Assembly: GCF_000379445.1 (NCBI RefSeq) | Contig: NZ_KB902271.1 | Location: forward strand, 62,001-126,000 | DNA length: 64,000 bases | Origin: Fangia hongkongensis FSC776 = DSM 21703 | GTDB taxonomy: Bacteria > Pseudomonadota > Gammaproteobacteria > Francisellales > Francisellaceae | Reading direction: 5' to 3' | Shown here: piece after piece, positions 62,446 through 64,000 of the stretch | Layout: each line of letters opens with the position of its first letter | Position numbering within the stretch: position 1 is the stretch's first letter | Notes under the pieces: generated by a model | What the model was told of the DNA's origin: nothing | The model's database searches: none | Seen by the model: the letters and a program-made list of their open reading frames with translations, nothing else | Translations under genes and position numbers: made by a program

Positions 62446-64000
62446 TCGAATAACATCGGCTTTAAAAACGCCCCTGTATAAGAGTCTTTACTCTTAGCAA
62501 TTTTCTCGGGGGCACCTTCAGCAATGATCTGACCACCACCATCTCCACCTTCTGGACCCAAATCGATAATCCAATCAGCTACTTTAATCACATCTAGGTT
62601 ATGCTCAATAATCACAATGCTATTTCCCTGTTCTCTTAAGCGCACAATGACATTTAATAGCTGCTGTATATCATGAAAATGTAAACCAGTTGTTGGCTCA
62701 TCGAGAATATATAATGTCTGCCCTGTTGCCGATTTTGACAGCTCTTTGGCAAGTTTCACCCTTTGTGCTTCCCCTCCTGACAAGGTCGTTGCATTTTGTC
62801 CAAGCGTAATATAAGACAGCCCTACATCCATTAAGGTTTGCAGGCGCTTTTTAATCTGCGGGACTGCATGAAAGAAAGACAAAGCCTCCTCGACACTCAT
62901 ATTAAGAACTTCAGAGATATTCTTATCTTTATAAGTCACCTCTAGCGTCTCTCGATTATAGCGCTTGCCTTGACAAACATCACATGGCACATAAACATCC
63001 GGCAAAAAGTGCATCTCTACCTTTAATACCCCATCTCCCTGACACGCCTCACAGCGCCCCCCTTTCACATTAAAGCTAAAGCGTCCCGGTTGATAGCCAC
63101 GAGAGCGTGCTTCGTTGGTTGCTGCAAAAAGCTCACGAATTGGAGTGAAAACGCCGGTATATGTTGCTGGGTTTGATCTTGGAGTACGCCCAATTGGGCT
63201 TTGATCAATATCAATCACCTTATCCAAATGCTCAAACCCTTTATATTTATCATATTTCTCAGGGGTTAATGAGTTATTTCTATTTAATAATTTTGCTGCC
63301 AAAGGATACAAGGTGCGATTGATTAAGGTTGACTTTCCTGAACCTGAAACACCAGTAATGCAGGTTAAAAGACCAAGTGGCAGTTTTAAATAAACATTTT
63401 TTAAATTATTCCCTGCGGCACCAATTACTTCAAGGAAGTGGCCTTTTTTAGGTTTTAAACGTTTAGCGCCTATGGTGATTTTCTCTTTTCCAGAGAGATA
63501 GTTTGCTGTCAGTGAACGTTGATTGTCTAAAATCTCACTTAAACGACCTTCAGCGACAATTTCACCACCATGCACCCCGGCCCCAGGCCCAATATCAATA
63601 ATATGATCTGCCTGTTTAATGGCATCTTCATCATGTTCAACGACAATAACCGTATTGCCTAAATCTCTTAAATGATGAAGGGTATCCAAGAGCTTTTGAT
63701 TATCTCGTTGATGTAAACCAATCGATGGCTCATCAAGGATATACATCACACCGACAAGGCCAGCTCCTATCTGACTTGCCAAACGAATTCGTTGTGCCTC
63801 ACCACCCGATAGCGTATCAGCTTGGCGAGATAGGTTTAAATAATCCAAGCCAACATTTACTAAAAACCCTAATCTTGAGAGAATCTCTTTTAACAAGCGC
63901 TCTGCAATGACCTTTTTTTGCCCTTTGAGCGAAAGTCCATCTAGCCACTTTACCGCATCTTTAATTGATAATGCGGTCAGATCTGCAATATTTTTATGAT
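62442..64000 (-). CDS. uvrA: excinuclease ABC subunit A, 3' part
   Basis: UvrA finds damaged DNA for nucleotide excision repair. The gene runs off the right edge, so only the C-terminal 518 codons are seen; the frame stays open to 64000. Two ABC signature motifs ([13 protein letters not shown] and [13 protein letters not shown]), the second Walker A ([12 protein letters not shown]) and the zinc finger (CEACQGDG ... CDVCQGK) are present. The family's C-terminal end is intact. The stop codon shares CTAG with the convergent lipoprotein gene. Confidence 0.96.
   Translation of the reverse strand, partial: HKNIADLTALSIKDAVKWLDGLSLKGQKKVIAERLLKEILSRLGFLVNVGLDYLNLSRQADTLSGGEAQRIRLASQIGAGLVGVMYILDEPSIGLHQRDNQKLLDTLHHLRDLGNTVIVVEHDEDAIKQADHIIDIGPGAGVHGGEIVAEGRLSEILDNQRSLTANYLSGKEKITIGAKRLKPKKGHFLEVIGAAGNNLKNVYLKLPLGLLTCITGVSGSGKSTLINRTLYPLAAKLLNRNNSLTPEKYDKYKGFEHLDKVIDIDQSPIGRTPRSNPATYTGVFTPIRELFAATNEARSRGYQPGRFSFNVKGGRCEACQGDGVLKVEMHFLPDVYVPCDVCQGKRYNRETLEVTYKDKNISEVLNMSVEEALSFFHAVPQIKKRLQTLMDVGLSYITLGQNATTLSGGEAQRVKLAKELSKSATGQTLYILDEPTTGLHFHDIQQLLNVIVRLREQGNSIVIIEHNLDVIKVADWIIDLGPEGGDGGGQIIAEGAPEKIAKSKDSYTGAFLKPMLFD

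Overview
The window is a stretch of AT-rich bacterial chromosome that is almost fully coded, with short gaps and many overlapping genes. The gene set points to a gammaproteobacterium: tig-clpP-clpX-lon-hupB-ppiD-miaA, rpsP-rimM-trmD-rplS, accD-folC-tsaE, a homodimeric-type pyruvate dehydrogenase operon (aceE-aceF-lpd), sthA, rep, ygfZ, a DsbB-family protein and an RND pump. The low GC, single-copy housekeeping layout and absence of insertion sequences fit an order related to Francisella/Fastidiosibacter or Legionella. That placement is inference from gene content only. I saw no rRNA, tRNA, CRISPR array or complete mobile element.

Layout. 1-1.3 kb: an unknown pair on the minus strand, a partial lipase-like gene and a single-pass membrane protein. 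1.4-10.6 kb (minus): protein quality control (trigger factor, ClpP, ClpX, Lon, HU, PpiD) ending in miaA, with an intrinsic terminator after tig and a promoter plus terminator around hupB. 10.7-16.6 kb (minus): dacB, a HEPN-type accessory gene with its own promoter, xerD and the rplS-trmD-rimM-rpsP ribosome/tRNA cluster, which carries an intrinsic terminator between rpsP and rimM. 16.8-22.7 kb: sthA, then an orphan EmrA-like adaptor, era, an aminotransferase and a YihY membrane protein. 22.7-29.3 kb (plus): wrbA, a 1114-residue fusion enzyme and topA. 29.3-32.8 kb (minus): a periplasmic PQQ dehydrogenase flanked by two small multi-pass membrane proteins, then a DUF445 protein. 32.9-36.8 kb (plus): accD-folC-tsaE, a LysO-like exporter and a thioredoxin-fold ferredoxin. 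36.8-41.5 kb: an MFS transporter, an M14 carboxypeptidase, a lipoprotein, a predicted outer-membrane barrel, a Ser/Gly-rich secreted protein and a small membrane protein. 41.6-47.3 kb (minus): lpd-aceF-aceE. 47.5-52.7 kb: ygfZ, rep and a secreted GH20 hexosaminidase. 53-58 kb (plus): dsbB plus an RND adaptor and pump. 58-60.4 kb (minus): a LuxR-type regulator, a probable histidine-kinase remnant and an aromatic amino acid permease. 60.6-64 kb: a Tim44-like protein, a lipoprotein and the 3' part of uvrA.

The most unusual object is the fusion at 23445-26789. It joins E1-alpha, E1-beta, one lipoyl domain and a complete ketoacyl-ACP synthase III (FabH-like) in one chain, with no E2 acyltransferase domain. 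This suggests one polypeptide that decarboxylates a 2-oxo acid, carries the acyl group on its own lipoyl arm and hands it to a condensing enzyme to prime fatty-acid or polyketide synthesis. The lpd gene in this window could supply the E3 step. Other points of interest are the split form of a glucose-dehydrogenase-like quinoprotein, a DsbB gene translationally coupled to an RND pump behind a palindromic candidate operator, and a HEPN gene inserted among housekeeping genes.
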